Of a stretch of DNA of 64,000 nucleotides, positions 29,301-39,882 are shown piece by piece. Positions within the stretch are counted from its first letter, which is position 1. Each line of letters opens with the position of its first letter. Source of the DNA: Nitrosomonas aestuarii (GTDB lineage Bacteria > Pseudomonadota > Gammaproteobacteria > Burkholderiales > Nitrosomonadaceae); assembly GCF_003046585.1 (NCBI RefSeq), contig NZ_QAAE01000013.1:1-64000 (forward strand), given 5' to 3'. The translations under genes were made by a program, and so were the position numbers. The notes under the pieces are model-generated. The model was given only the letters and a program-made list of their open reading frames with translations. It searched no databases and was not told the origin of the DNA.

Positions 29301-29671
29301 AAGTTTCTCCTAATTCAGAAAATTAATAAACTTACACAATTCGTATTGTTGAACCTGTCACAAGAAATTTGAGCACGTAGAATAACTGAGTTGCGGTCGC
29401 GAACATACTTACTGAACCGACCATAAAAAAACAAATAATGCGATCTAAAATAGTTGAAAATATCCGAATGTGGAGATTATGATCACATTGTTTATTGGCC
29501 ATTTCTATAATCTTAATTTCGTTACTTCACCTAAACCTCAGATCATTCATCGTGTATTTTTACACGGCGAGCAACTAAAAAAAATGACTCAAAGGAATCA
29601 TTTTTAACATTTGGAATTCAATGGATCAGGATTGTATAAATAAAGATAGCAGTGAAAGTGTTACGCGCTGT
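29301..29671. other. Intergenic region between the cadherin-like gene and the LuxR-type gene
   Basis: About 370 AT-rich bases; no gene seen. It should hold the promoter of the cadherin-like gene on the minus strand. Confidence 0.45.
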
Positions 29672-30745
29672 TCACTCAGTCCAATTCAACATTTCAATTC
29701 GATTCGAGACGCCCATTTTGCTGTAGATGTTTCTAATATGGTTGCGGATGGTGTGATAGCTCAGGTTGATTTCTTCAGAGATAGCGCGGGCAGTGTTGCC
29801 CTTAAGGATGAGCGCGGCGATTTCCAATTCACGTTGAGTTAATCCAGCTTCAGTCAATTTACGAAGAATTTGCTTTTTATGGTTAGTAATTCTTGAGAAC
29901 CGTAAAAAATATAAGAGTTTACTTTTGTTAACGTCTTTGCTTTCCTTGATTAGCTTTAATGTTATGTTGTATATGCGTCGGCCAATTTGCGACTGAAAAT
30001 GATGCGATTCCACATTAACATTATGTAATACTTTAATATTTATTTGTGACAGTATTGTCGGCAAGTATATGCAATTTTTCTGCGTGATGATCTGATCAAA
30101 GGCCTGATTCTTATGTACTAAGGTTCCATCCAGACGGACAACTGCAAATGGTTCATTATAATCAGGCGTTTGTTTTATTATTTGCTGAAAATAACTACAT
30201 TTTTCATTAGCCAGGATGGTTTTAATAGTCTGTAATAACACAGGACGCAATAGTTGCAATAATTTGAAATCTCGCGAATTATAGTGAAGGTGTTGAGGCT
30301 GCAGATTGCAAAAATAGAGACCGATTATTGATTCAGATCTACCTTTGCCAAATAAAGCTGCAATGGTGTAGTGCAGATTGTCTGGGTAGCAGGATTTAAT
30401 TGTAGAACAATACTGGAAATTTGGGTCAGTACTCTGAAAAACATTTATGGGTATCTGGAGGTGGGTACTGTCTATGGCACTATATTTTAATATCTTTGTC
30501 TGCATGACAATTTTGAGAAAATTTTGCCAATTAAACTGACATAATAGTGAGAGATTAATACTATCCAACAACTCCAGCGAATTGTATGCTTCTTTCATCC
30601 GCACATAAAAGGCGCCGCTGCAATTTAAAAATGGAATAACTGTGATTTTTAAAAGCTGATTTAATTCTGCTCGTGTATTACAATTAACGAGTGTATTGTT
30701 AATCAGGGATAAGGCTTGATAATCTTTGTCATTGATTGATAGCAT
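29672..30745 (-). CDS. LuxR-type helix-turn-helix transcription regulator
   Basis: 357 residues from the ATG at 30745; an in-frame TTG at 30775 could add ten. The N-terminal 280 residues are a soluble region without a recognised sensor motif, possibly a GAF/PAS-like fold (FAVVRLDGTLVHKNQAFDQI resembles a PAS strand). The C-terminal 60 residues are a typical LuxR/GerE DNA-binding domain: LTQRELEIAALILKGNTARA, ISEEINLSYHTIRNHIRNIY, SKMGVSNRIEM. It lies upstream of the cadherin-like gene on the same strand with a 371-base gap and may regulate it; that is inference from position. Confidence 0.85.
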   Translation of the reverse strand: MLSINDKDYQALSLINNTLVNCNTRAELNQLLKITVIPFLNCSGAFYVRMKEAYNSLELLDSINLSLLCQFNWQNFLKIVMQTKILKYSAIDSTHLQIPINVFQSTDPNFQYCSTIKSCYPDNLHYTIAALFGKGRSESIIGLYFCNLQPQHLHYNSRDFKLLQLLRPVLLQTIKTILANEKCSYFQQIIKQTPDYNEPFAVVRLDGTLVHKNQAFDQIITQKNCIYLPTILSQINIKVLHNVNVESHHFQSQIGRRIYNITLKLIKESKDVNKSKLLYFLRFSRITNHKKQILRKLTEAGLTQRELEIAALILKGNTARAISEEINLSYHTIRNHIRNIYSKMGVSNRIEMLNWTE

Positions 30746-30775
30746 GTCGATCAAGAATCTCTGCTCATTTGCCAA

Positions 30776-32775
<2,000 letters not shown>

Positions 32776-32850
32776 CTTGTAAATTTATATTTAAAAACAG
32801 CTAAATGTAATGTTTTACTTGGATTGGTTCATAAAATATTTTTCAAACTA

Positions 32851-32877
32851 CTTGAAATTATAAGAACTGTCCCAATA
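32851..32877 (+). promoter_or_regulatory. Sigma-32 (heat-shock) promoter for grpE
   Basis: CTTGAAA (32851-32857), a 13-base spacer, then CCCAATA (32871-32877) match the heat-shock consensus CTTGAAA-N11-15-CCCCATNT. It lies 28 bases before the grpE ATG. Confidence 0.8.
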
Positions 32878-32904
32878 ACCCCCTGATGATCATTAGGAGG
32901 AACG

Positions 32905-33522
32905 ATGCAAAATTCACAGAATCCGCAAGATACGCAACCCGGTGAACCTGAAGAACTGTTGAACAATACAAAAGATGATGCATCAGGGACAGTGGGTACA
33001 AATGCTGAGCAGTCAGGCGAGCAGACTGAAGTGGACCAGGAACCGCAGCAAGAATTCGAGCCTGATCTGCAACAATTATTGAAAGATGCCGAACTTAAGG
33101 CGGCCGAACATCATGACGCATGGGTACGCGCAAAAGCTGAGACTGAAAATATTCGTAAGCGTGCCCAAACAGATGTCACCAATGCACACAAATACGCTGT
33201 TGAAAATTTTTCTACTGAGCTTCTGACGGTTATGGATAGCCTAGAGGCCGCATTGGCAGTTGAAAATGCCAGCGTAGAGAATTTCAAGAACGGCATGGAG
33301 TTGACGCAGAAGCAGTTAACAACTGTTTTCGATAAATTTAATATTACAGTGATTGATCCAGCAGGTGAGAAATTTGACCCGCATCAACACCAGGCAATGT
33401 GCACCGTTGATTCGGAACTTGAACCCAATACTGTCGTACAGGTTATGCAAAAAGGCTACAAGTTGCATGACCGGGTTATTCGGCCAGCGCTTGTGATGGT
33501 TTCAAAAGCAAAAGAAGGCTGA
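32905..33522 (+). CDS. grpE: Nucleotide exchange factor GrpE
   Basis: 205 residues. GrpE dimerises and releases ADP from DnaK. The first 55 residues are a Gln/Glu-rich low-complexity tail, followed by a long coiled-coil helix ([30 protein letters not shown]) and the C-terminal beta domain with [48 protein letters not shown]. The ATG is preceded by AGGAGGAACG. It is followed by dnaK with a separate heat-shock promoter. Confidence 0.97.
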   Translation: MQNSQNPQDTQPGEPEELLNNTKDDASGTVGTNAEQSGEQTEVDQEPQQEFEPDLQQLLKDAELKAAEHHDAWVRAKAETENIRKRAQTDVTNAHKYAVENFSTELLTVMDSLEAALAVENASVENFKNGMELTQKQLTTVFDKFNITVIDPAGEKFDPHQHQAMCTVDSELEPNTVVQVMQKGYKLHDRVIRPALVMVSKAKEG

Positions 33523-33540
33523 ATTCAAACTGGAAATTAG

Positions 33541-33567
33541 CTTGAAATTTGACAATATATCTCCACT
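33541..33567 (+). promoter_or_regulatory. Sigma-32 (heat-shock) promoter for dnaK
   Basis: CTTGAAA (33541-33547), a 13-base spacer, then CTCCACT (33561-33567) resembles the heat-shock consensus, the same spacing as at grpE. It lies 47 bases before the dnaK ATG, in the 91-base grpE-dnaK gap. Confidence 0.7.
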
Positions 33568-33613
33568 TATCTGATTAATTCATAGACAGTATTTAATTTA
33601 AAAGGATCTAAAC

Positions 33614-35551
33614 ATGGCAAAAATTATCGGCATCGACTTGGGTACGACTAACTCTTGTGTGGCAGTTATGGAGAATGGCAAGTCCAAGGTGATTGAAAAT
33701 TCGGAAGGTACGCGCACAACACCTTCGATTGTTGCCTACACAGAAGACAATGAGATTTTGGTAGGCGCGTCAGCTAAACGTCAGGCTGTGACCAATCCAA
33801 AAAATACATTATTTGCGGTAAAACGGCTTATCGGCCGCCGTTTTGATGAGGATATGGTACAAAAAGATATCAAAATGGTGCCTTATAAGATTATGAAGGC
33901 AGGCAACGGCGATGCTTGGGTCGAAGTACGGGATAAAAAAATTGCACCACCCGAGGTTTCTGCGCAGGTGCTCAAAAAAATGAAAAAAACTGCAGAAGAC
34001 TATTTGGGTGAGCCAATCACCGAAGCAGTGATTACCGTTCCGGCCTATTTTAATGATTCCCAGCGCCAGGCAACGAAGGACGCAGGAAAAATAGCCGGTC
34101 TGGAAGTCAAGCGCATTATCAACGAGCCGACAGCTGCTGCATTGGCTTTTGGTATGGATAAGAAAGAAGGCGATCGTAAAATTGCTGTTTATGATCTGGG
34201 TGGTGGTACTTTTGATATTTCTATTATTGAAATTGCTGAAGTTGAAGGCGAACATCAATTTGAAGTGCTGGCAACCAATGGCGATACCTTTCTCGGTGGT
34301 GAGGATTTTGATTCACGCGTTATTGAATATCTGGTTGAAGAGTTCAAGAAAGAAAATGGTATTGATCTGAGACAGGACATGCTGGCGCTGCAGCGTCTGA
34401 AGGATGCCGCGGAAAAAACCAAAATTGAGCTTTCTTCCAGCCAGCAAACTGAAGTCAATTTGCCCTATATTACAGCGGATGCGAGTGGTCCGAAACATAT
34501 GGCGATCAAAATTACACGCGCTAAACTCGAGAGTCTGGTCGAAGAATTAATAGAGCGCACGGTTGAACCATGCCGAATCGCGATGAAAGATGCAGGCGTG
34601 TCCGCTTCAGAGATAGACGATGTGATCCTGGTTGGCGGGCAAAGTCGTATGCCTAAAGTTCAGGCAAAAGTAAAGGATATCTTTGGCAAAGAACCGCGTA
34701 AAGACGTTAATCCTGATGAAGCGGTTGCGGTGGGTGCTGCCATCCAAGGCGGTGTGCTGCAAGGTGATGTCAAGGATGTGCTGCTGCTCGATGTCACGCC
34801 ATTGTCACTGGGTATCGAAACACTGGGTGGGGTCATGACTAAACTGATTCCAAAAAATACGACTATTCCGACCAAGGCGCAACAAGTTTTTTCTACAGCC
34901 GAGGAAAATCAGACTGCTGTGACCATTCATGTTTTGCAAGGTGAGCGCGAAATGGCCTCCGGTAATAAGAGTCTCGGACAATTCAATTTAACTGATATTC
35001 CACCGGCGCCACGTGGAATGCCGCAAATAGAGGTGGCATTTGATATTGACGCCAATGGTATTTTGCATGTTTCGGCAAAAGATAAGGCAACAGGTAAGGA
35101 AAGCAAGATAAAAATCCAGGCCAGTTCAGGGTTGTCGGATGAAGAAGTCGAACGCATGGTAAAAGATGCGGAAGCGCATGCGGAAGAGGACCACAAAATC
35201 CTGGAACTGGTTTCCAGCCGTAACCAGTGCGATGCAATTATTCATTCTGTGAAAAAATCGCTGAATGAACATGGCGATCAATTGGATGAAGAAGAGAAAT
35301 CCAAAATCGAGACGGCTTTGAAAGATGCTGAAGAAGCGTTGAAATCAGACAACAAGGAAGAGATTGATGCAAAAACGCAAGCGTTGACTGAAGCTTCGCA
35401 TAAACTGGCTGAAAAGATGTATCAAAATCAGGATCAGCAATCACAGCAGGCCCAGCCTGGTGCTGGCGCATCTTCCCCAAAAGATAACGAGAAATCTGTG
35501 GAAGGCGAAGTGGTAGATGCCGAATTCGAAGAAGTTAAAGATAAAAAATAA
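33614..35551 (+). CDS. dnaK: Molecular chaperone DnaK (Hsp70)
   Basis: 645 residues, complete. ATP-dependent chaperone that binds exposed hydrophobic segments with DnaJ and GrpE. Signatures: [19 protein letters not shown] at the N terminus, [51 protein letters not shown], the linker [19 protein letters not shown], and the C-terminal EFEEVKDKK. The ATG has AAAGGATCTAAAC upstream. Followed by a strong terminator, then dnaJ. Confidence 0.98.
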   Translation: MAKIIGIDLGTTNSCVAVMENGKSKVIENSEGTRTTPSIVAYTEDNEILVGASAKRQAVTNPKNTLFAVKRLIGRRFDEDMVQKDIKMVPYKIMKAGNGDAWVEVRDKKIAPPEVSAQVLKKMKKTAEDYLGEPITEAVITVPAYFNDSQRQATKDAGKIAGLEVKRIINEPTAAALAFGMDKKEGDRKIAVYDLGGGTFDISIIEIAEVEGEHQFEVLATNGDTFLGGEDFDSRVIEYLVEEFKKENGIDLRQDMLALQRLKDAAEKTKIELSSSQQTEVNLPYITADASGPKHMAIKITRAKLESLVEELIERTVEPCRIAMKDAGVSASEIDDVILVGGQSRMPKVQAKVKDIFGKEPRKDVNPDEAVAVGAAIQGGVLQGDVKDVLLLDVTPLSLGIETLGGVMTKLIPKNTTIPTKAQQVFSTAEENQTAVTIHVLQGEREMASGNKSLGQFNLTDIPPAPRGMPQIEVAFDIDANGILHVSAKDKATGKESKIKIQASSGLSDEEVERMVKDAEAHAEEDHKILELVSSRNQCDAIIHSVKKSLNEHGDQLDEEEKSKIETALKDAEEALKSDNKEEIDAKTQALTEASHKLAEKMYQNQDQQSQQAQPGAGASSPKDNEKSVEGEVVDAEFEEVKDKK

Positions 35552-35570
35552 ATACTGTTAAATCTGCCAG

Positions 35571-35618
35571 ACGCAGAGCACGAAAAAAGAGTGTTATCTC
35601 TTTTTTCGTGCTCTGCGT
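35571..35618. terminator. Strong Rho-independent terminator between dnaK and dnaJ
   Basis: A perfect 21-bp stem: 35571-35591 pairs with 35598-35618 around the loop TGTTAT, starting ACGCAGAGCACG; a T-rich stretch follows. It lies 20 bases after the dnaK stop. It should end most dnaK transcripts, so dnaJ needs read-through or a promoter of its own in 35619-35690. Confidence 0.9.
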
Positions 35619-35696
35619 TTTGGTATTTTCTCTCAATATTAACGAACTCAGAGAAATGTTAATAACAGATTTCATATATGTTTGCAGGAATTAAAA

Positions 35697-36812
35697 ATGG
35701 CTAAGCGCGATTATTATGAAATACTCGGCCTCAATCGTGATGCCGATGACAGTACAATTAAAAAAGCCTATCGTAAGTTGGCGATGAAGCATCACCCCGA
35801 TCGGAATTCGGGTAATTCTCAATCAGAAGAATTGTTCAAGGAAGCTAAGGAAGCTTACGAAGTATTATCCGATCCTAATAAACGTGCTGCCTATGATCAA
35901 TTCGGTCATGCCGGTGTGGATGCGAGTGCAGCAGGCGCTGGAGCGGGTGGCGCCCAGGGATTTGCCGATGCGTTTGGTGATATTTTTGGTGATATTTTTG
36001 GCGGGCGTGGTGGCCGATCGAATGTGCACAGAGGCTCGGACCTGCGTTACAGTCTGGAGATTTCACTGGAACAGGCCGCTCATGGAACCGAGACAAAAAT
36101 TCGTATCCCTACGATGGATCAATGTGATACCTGCCATGGTGATGGCAGTAAACCGGGTAGCAAGCCTCAAACCTGTCCAACCTGTCATGGTCATGGTCAG
36201 GTCAGAATGCAGCAGGGTTTTTTCTCGATTCAACAAACCTGCCCGAAATGTCATGGCAATGGCAAGGTTATTACCGATCCATGTGGCACATGTCATGGCG
36301 CGGGACGTGTGAAACGACATAAAACACTGAATGTAAAAATTCCCATGGGTGTTGATGATGGCGATCGCATCCGCATTGCCGGAGAAGGAGAGGCAGGGAC
36401 GAGCGGCGGTCCGCCGGGAGATCTTTATGTTGTGATCCATTTGGCGTCACATTCTGTTTTTCATCGCGATGGCGATCATTTGCATTGTGAAATACCGATC
36501 AGTTTTACCACTGCGGCATTGGGTGGTGAGATCGAAGTGCCGACCCTGGAAGGGCACGCTAAAATCAAAGTGCCGTCAGAAACGCAGACAGGTAAAATTT
36601 TCCGTTTGCGCGGCAAGGGCATAAAAGGTGTCCGCAGTAATAGCAAGGGTGATTTGCTGTGCCATGTGATTGTAGAGACTCCCGTAAAATTGACCGCACG
36701 CCAGACAGAATTACTTGAAGAACTTGAAGTTATCAGCCAGAAAGATGGCTCCCGCCACAGTCCCCGTGCAAAATCATGGATGGATAAGGCGCGTGAGTTC
36801 TTTTCAGAATAG
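35697..36812 (+). CDS. dnaJ: Co-chaperone DnaJ (Hsp40)
   Basis: 371 residues from the ATG at 35697 ([13 protein letters not shown]), with AGGA eight bases upstream; an upstream in-frame start would add five residues. Domains: J domain with the HPD motif (MKHHPDRN) at about 31-36, a Gly/Phe-rich linker ([20 protein letters not shown]), four CxxCxGxG zinc-binding repeats ([32 protein letters not shown]), and the C-terminal substrate-binding domains ([21 protein letters not shown]). Stimulates DnaK ATPase and delivers substrates. Confidence 0.97.
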   Translation: MAKRDYYEILGLNRDADDSTIKKAYRKLAMKHHPDRNSGNSQSEELFKEAKEAYEVLSDPNKRAAYDQFGHAGVDASAAGAGAGGAQGFADAFGDIFGDIFGGRGGRSNVHRGSDLRYSLEISLEQAAHGTETKIRIPTMDQCDTCHGDGSKPGSKPQTCPTCHGHGQVRMQQGFFSIQQTCPKCHGNGKVITDPCGTCHGAGRVKRHKTLNVKIPMGVDDGDRIRIAGEGEAGTSGGPPGDLYVVIHLASHSVFHRDGDHLHCEIPISFTTAALGGEIEVPTLEGHAKIKVPSETQTGKIFRLRGKGIKGVRSNSKGDLLCHVIVETPVKLTARQTELLEELEVISQKDGSRHSPRAKSWMDKAREFFSE

Positions 36813-37262
36813 AAGCATGCTTGAAAATAGTGTCTGGCAGACTCGTTGCAAAACTATCTGTGTTGCCGATGCGGTGTTAGACTAGACTCAAAATGCTCAT
36901 TTATTATGAACATAAGCTTTGTCTCTTAGTCTATTATGCCTTGTGTCATTTGTCTCGAGAACGTTTTTTAGTTGCCGTTAAATTGCCGCCGGAGTTCTGT
37001 TGAATTTCGTGCGGTATGGGCATTCCGGTTTCTAATATGATTGTTAAAGCTGTTGCAGCTTAAAACTTGATCTGACAAGCTTTGGAAATTCATTTCCATT
37101 CAATCTGATCCTGGTCTCATTGCTGTATTGGCATGACTTATTGGTCTGGCAGGGCCGGTGTTTGTTATGGATCAACGATCAATCAGGCATCATAACGGAC
37201 GATGCCCTCAAATAACTGATCGACAATGATGTTACGCAGTGTTATTCATACGGGAGAAGGCA
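36813..37262. other. Intergenic region between dnaJ and the TPR gene
   Basis: About 450 bases with no gene. A short stem near 36826-36836 (GTCTGGCAGAC) is too weak to call a terminator. It marks the boundary between conserved chaperone genes and the accessory region downstream. Confidence 0.45.
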
Positions 37263-38435
37263 ATGTCACGATTACGCAGCCTGCTGAGCCATAGCATTCT
37301 GATCTCATTAGGCATCGTTAGCCCGCTGTGTCATAGTGTGATGCCGGGTGATGACACTGAGCAGACTGTCGGCAAAGTCTTTGCCGGTGTTGTGCACACG
37401 GGTGCTGGCGACGTGCGTATTGGGCTTACCCTGCAACAATACGAAGCAGGACTGAAACGCCGGGAAAAAGAAGTGGAAATACGCTATATCAAAGCGCATG
37501 TGAATGATCAACGACACCTAGAAGCTCAGTTGTATGCCATCCAAAGCCAATTGCAGGACACCAGACAAAGCTACCAGGCGCACATCGATGATTTAAGAAA
37601 GCGCATTGCGCAGTTGGAGTCAATCCGGGCGCAGGTATCTGATGAATTACTGAATCAAGCCCAGCAAGCATTGGCCGGCGGCGACACCCAGCAGGTCGAG
37701 CGATTATTACACCAAATGGAATCTCAATCAGCAGGCGTTAATAACGTTACAGCCGCAGCAAACTATCAGCGGTGTCAGATCGCCAGGGATGAGATACGTT
37801 ATCGCCAGGCATTCACGTTGTGTCAGCGGGCCGTGCAATTAGTACCTGACAGGATTGATTACCTGTCAGACCTGGCGGATCTGGCGTATACGCTGGGCGA
37901 GTATGAAAAAACAATCACGTATTACGAGCAGGTGCTTGATAATTCTCTCAAAACATATGGGGAAGATCATGCCGATGTGGCGATTAGCCGCAATAATTTG
38001 GGTACAGTCTGGGATGCCCTGGGTGAGTATCAAAAAGCCATTGGCTATTATGAGCAAGCACTAGCCAGTGACATTAAAACCTACGGGGAACATCATCCTG
38101 ATGTGGCGGTTGACCGTAATAATCTGGGAATGGCCTGGTTTGCACTGGGTGAGTATAAAAAGGCCATTGTCTACTTGGAACAGGCGCTGACCAGCGACAT
38201 TAAAACCTACGGAGAACATCATCTCCAAGTGGCGACTTACTACAATAATCTGGCTGGGGCCTGGCATGCGCTGGGTGACTATAAAAAATCCCATGACTAC
38301 CTTGATCAGGCGTTAAAGATTTTTGAGAAAGTTTTAGGAGAAAACCACCCTAATACAAGTGGAGTCCGTGCAAATTACCAGCAATTGCAGTCAGATATTC
38401 AGGGCCTGGAAGATGAATCAGATGTATCAAAATAA
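37263..38435 (+). CDS. Exported tetratricopeptide (kinesin-light-chain-type) repeat protein
   Basis: 390 residues from the ATG at 37263, preceded by GGGAGAAGGCA. A signal peptide (about residues 1-28, LLSHSILISLGIVSPLCHS) precedes a coiled-coil stretch at about 60-130 (LEAQLYAIQSQLQDTRQSYQ), then TPR repeats. Three repeats around residues 225-350 are near-identical 42-residue units (YGEHHPDVAVDRNNLGMAWF, ALGEYKKAIVYLEQAL) as in kinesin-light-chain TPRs. These mediate protein-protein contacts; the partner is unknown. The DNA repeats of 126 bases suggest recent unit duplication. No operon partner on either side. Confidence 0.85.
   Translation: MSRLRSLLSHSILISLGIVSPLCHSVMPGDDTEQTVGKVFAGVVHTGAGDVRIGLTLQQYEAGLKRREKEVEIRYIKAHVNDQRHLEAQLYAIQSQLQDTRQSYQAHIDDLRKRIAQLESIRAQVSDELLNQAQQALAGGDTQQVERLLHQMESQSAGVNNVTAAANYQRCQIARDEIRYRQAFTLCQRAVQLVPDRIDYLSDLADLAYTLGEYEKTITYYEQVLDNSLKTYGEDHADVAISRNNLGTVWDALGEYQKAIGYYEQALASDIKTYGEHHPDVAVDRNNLGMAWFALGEYKKAIVYLEQALTSDIKTYGEHHLQVATYYNNLAGAWHALGDYKKSHDYLDQALKIFEKVLGENHPNTSGVRANYQQLQSDIQGLEDESDVSK
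37950..38327 (+). repeat. Three tandem 126-bp units encoding TPRs
   Basis: Unit starts at 37950, 38076 and 38202 share AAAACNTANGGNGAANATCAT and are exactly 126 bases apart, giving 42-residue TPR modules in frame. Length variation here would alter repeat number without breaking the reading frame. Confidence 0.8.
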
Positions 38436-38500
38436 TGGAGAGCGTGGAAAATGGATAACCTTTCCACTGCCTGCTTACGACCCAACTCGGAAGTTGAGGT

Positions 38501-38887
38501 ATGAATATGGCAACGTCCGCTCAGGGTTTGTTACCTGACTTATTGATGGCATCTGGTGAACTCAAGTTCAAGCCGTCTAAAACCCTAGGCTTCTTGTCTG
38601 AGAGCACTGCTTTGACGGGAGTTTCTGATATAAGTCTGTATATTCGTCGGTATTCCTTACAAACACCATACATTGGTGAAGGTGTTATTTTCACCTTGGA
38701 AGTGGAAGACGCAGATACCGCTTTCGCAGTAGCAAAATCTAAATCACTCAACATCGTACTTGAGTTGCGGTCCGAGGATTGGGGTCAACGCCACTGCTAC
38801 ATCCAAGACCCGAACGGGATTTATTTGGACATTGTTCAGTCTTTTGAACCGACCGAAGAATATCAGAGAGATTATGTCTCGGAATAG
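38501..38887 (+). CDS. VOC-superfamily (glyoxalase/bleomycin-resistance-like) protein, possibly 5'-altered
   Basis: 128 residues. The C-terminal 90 residues match a VOC half: TALTGVSDISLYIRRYSL, FTLEVEDADTAFAVAKSKSL, LELRSEDWGQRHCYIQDPNG and IYLDIVQSF with the metal-ligand Glu replaced or shifted. The usual first beta-alpha unit (Y-x-x-D ... F-Y-x-x-x-L-G) is missing; the first 30 residues instead read MNMATSAQGLLPDLLMASGE, so the gene may be a truncated or re-joined copy. Its stop overlaps the TfoX-like gene by 14 bases and both precede an attC-like site, suggesting an integron cassette. Substrate unknown. Confidence 0.7.
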   Translation: MNMATSAQGLLPDLLMASGELKFKPSKTLGFLSESTALTGVSDISLYIRRYSLQTPYIGEGVIFTLEVEDADTAFAVAKSKSLNIVLELRSEDWGQRHCYIQDPNGIYLDIVQSFEPTEEYQRDYVSE

Positions 38888-39137
38888 GAGCCTCATAGAC
38901 CTCAGAAATATCGGCAAGAAAATTGCCGGTCGGTTGAATGAAGTCGGGATATTTTCAGAATACGATTTAAAGCGAGTTGGTTCTGTTGGCGCACATCGCA
39001 TGATCAAGGAGAGGTATCCGAATGAGACATTACCGTTTTGTTACTACCTGTATTCATTTGAAGGGGCTGTGACTGACGAACATTGGGATGAAATCGGTGA
39101 GTACAAAAAACAGCAGATCAAGGCACAAATCAGCTAA
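38874..39137 (+). CDS. TfoX C-terminal-domain protein
   Basis: 87 residues from the ATG at 38874. The sequence LIDLRNIGKKIAGRLNEVGI, FSEYDLKRVGSVGAHRMIKE and CYYLYSFEGAVTDEHWDEI matches the TfoX/Sxy C-terminal domain, a helix-hairpin-helix-like fold found alone in many integron cassettes and fused to TfoX-N in competence regulators. Alone it is unlikely to be a competence activator. Its stop codon lies inside the attC-like site, as in typical cassette genes. It overlaps the VOC gene by 14 bases and is probably co-translated with it. Confidence 0.82.
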   Translation: MSRNRSLIDLRNIGKKIAGRLNEVGIFSEYDLKRVGSVGAHRMIKERYPNETLPFCYYLYSFEGAVTDEHWDEIGEYKKQQIKAQIS

Positions 39138-39187
39138 CAAGGCGATGCACCGGACGCCTTCGGCGCCGGTGATCTTTGACGTTATGT
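39132..39187 (+). mobile_element. attC-like integron recombination site
   Basis: 56 bases bounded by AGCTAAC (39132-39138) and GTTATGT (39181-39187), the expected AAC...GTT core boxes. Between them lie arms that fold into a hairpin: CACCGG-A-CGCC, loop TTCG, then GGCGCCGGTG, with one unpaired base in one arm, as integrases need. The TAA of the TfoX-like gene falls in the first box. The outer bases deviate from the RYYYAAC/GTTRRRY consensus, so the site may be degraded. No integrase gene or second attC is visible in the window. Confidence 0.75.
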
Positions 39188-39262
39188 CGTGCGTGAAATG
39201 AGTTTGGAAGTGCTCAAATGAGAGAATGTGATATAGTATATGAGTGAGTTGTATGGCGGGTC

Positions 39263-39643
39263 TCAGTCGCCGTCTTCATTCTCATTCGCCAGTAGTGTTT
39301 TTAGCTCATATGCATCGACGTCGAATTCGGTGGTGTCCGAAACCGCAGCCAGAACTAGGGGCGCAATGCGCGACCACTCTTCTTTGATCTCGAAATCACT
39401 GAAATTGACCGCGGTCGCCTCGGCGTACATTTCATTCATCAGCCGCTTTGCCCGCGCTTCGAAGGTCTCGATGTCAGTATTGGCGCCGGGAGGGATGTTT
39501 TCCTCGATCCAGTTCGATGCCCACTTATTGAATCGCATGCTCATGATCGCCCACCTGTCTCCTGCATTGTAGTCTGGGCCGGTTTCCCGGGCCACTATAA
39601 TCCAACCGATATTTCGGTCCAAGTAAATACAAGAATACTTCAT
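39263..39643 (-). CDS. Hypothetical protein of the cassette region
   Basis: 126 residues from the ATG at 39643 (MKYSCIYLDRNIGWIIVARE), chosen because longer starts add improbable sequence. It is soluble and rich in acidic residues and tryptophan (RFNKWASNWIEENIPPGANT, FEARAKRLMNEMYAEATAVN), with no motif I recognise. It is oriented opposite to the VOC/TfoX cassette. Its start codon lies inside a pair of overlapping palindromes. Confidence 0.6.
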   Translation of the reverse strand: MKYSCIYLDRNIGWIIVARETGPDYNAGDRWAIMSMRFNKWASNWIEENIPPGANTDIETFEARAKRLMNEMYAEATAVNFSDFEIKEEWSRIAPLVLAAVSDTTEFDVDAYELKTLLANENEDGD

Positions 39644-39665
39644 AGTATTGAAGTATTCAATACTG
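39633..39665. promoter_or_regulatory. Overlapping palindromes spanning a start codon
   Basis: GAATACTTCA (39633-39642) and TGAAGTATTC (39649-39658) form a perfect 10-bp inverted repeat around TAGTAT; an overlapping one, AGTATTGAA / TTCAATACT, occupies about 39644-39664. The ATG of the minus-strand gene (39641-39643) lies within the first arm. This could be an operator for a dimeric repressor or an mRNA hairpin hiding the start. Confidence 0.6.
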
Positions 39666-39882
39666 TGGTGCAGTATTATTTTATGGATTGGAAAATCCAA
39701 CCATACAAGAACCACTTACTATGATTGTAGCATCAATGTTGTTCGTTTTGTGTTTGCTAGGTATTTTAGTCAGGGTCAATTCGTTCTAGCCCCGCAAGCC
39801 AATAACAATGGGCATAACCAATATAATGCCGAACATTTTCAGGAAACATTGATATAAAGGAGCCTCAATAAAACCCGATTGA

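Noticed and set aside
36826-36836. Terminator after dnaJ
   Set aside because: The stem is only four or five base pairs and has no T-run.
37950-38327. CRISPR array or other spaced repeat
   Set aside because: The 126-bp periodicity is fully explained by in-frame TPR units with no spacers.
39720-39850. A second attC site after the hypothetical cassette gene
   Set aside because: I looked for paired AAC/GTT boxes around a hairpin and found none.
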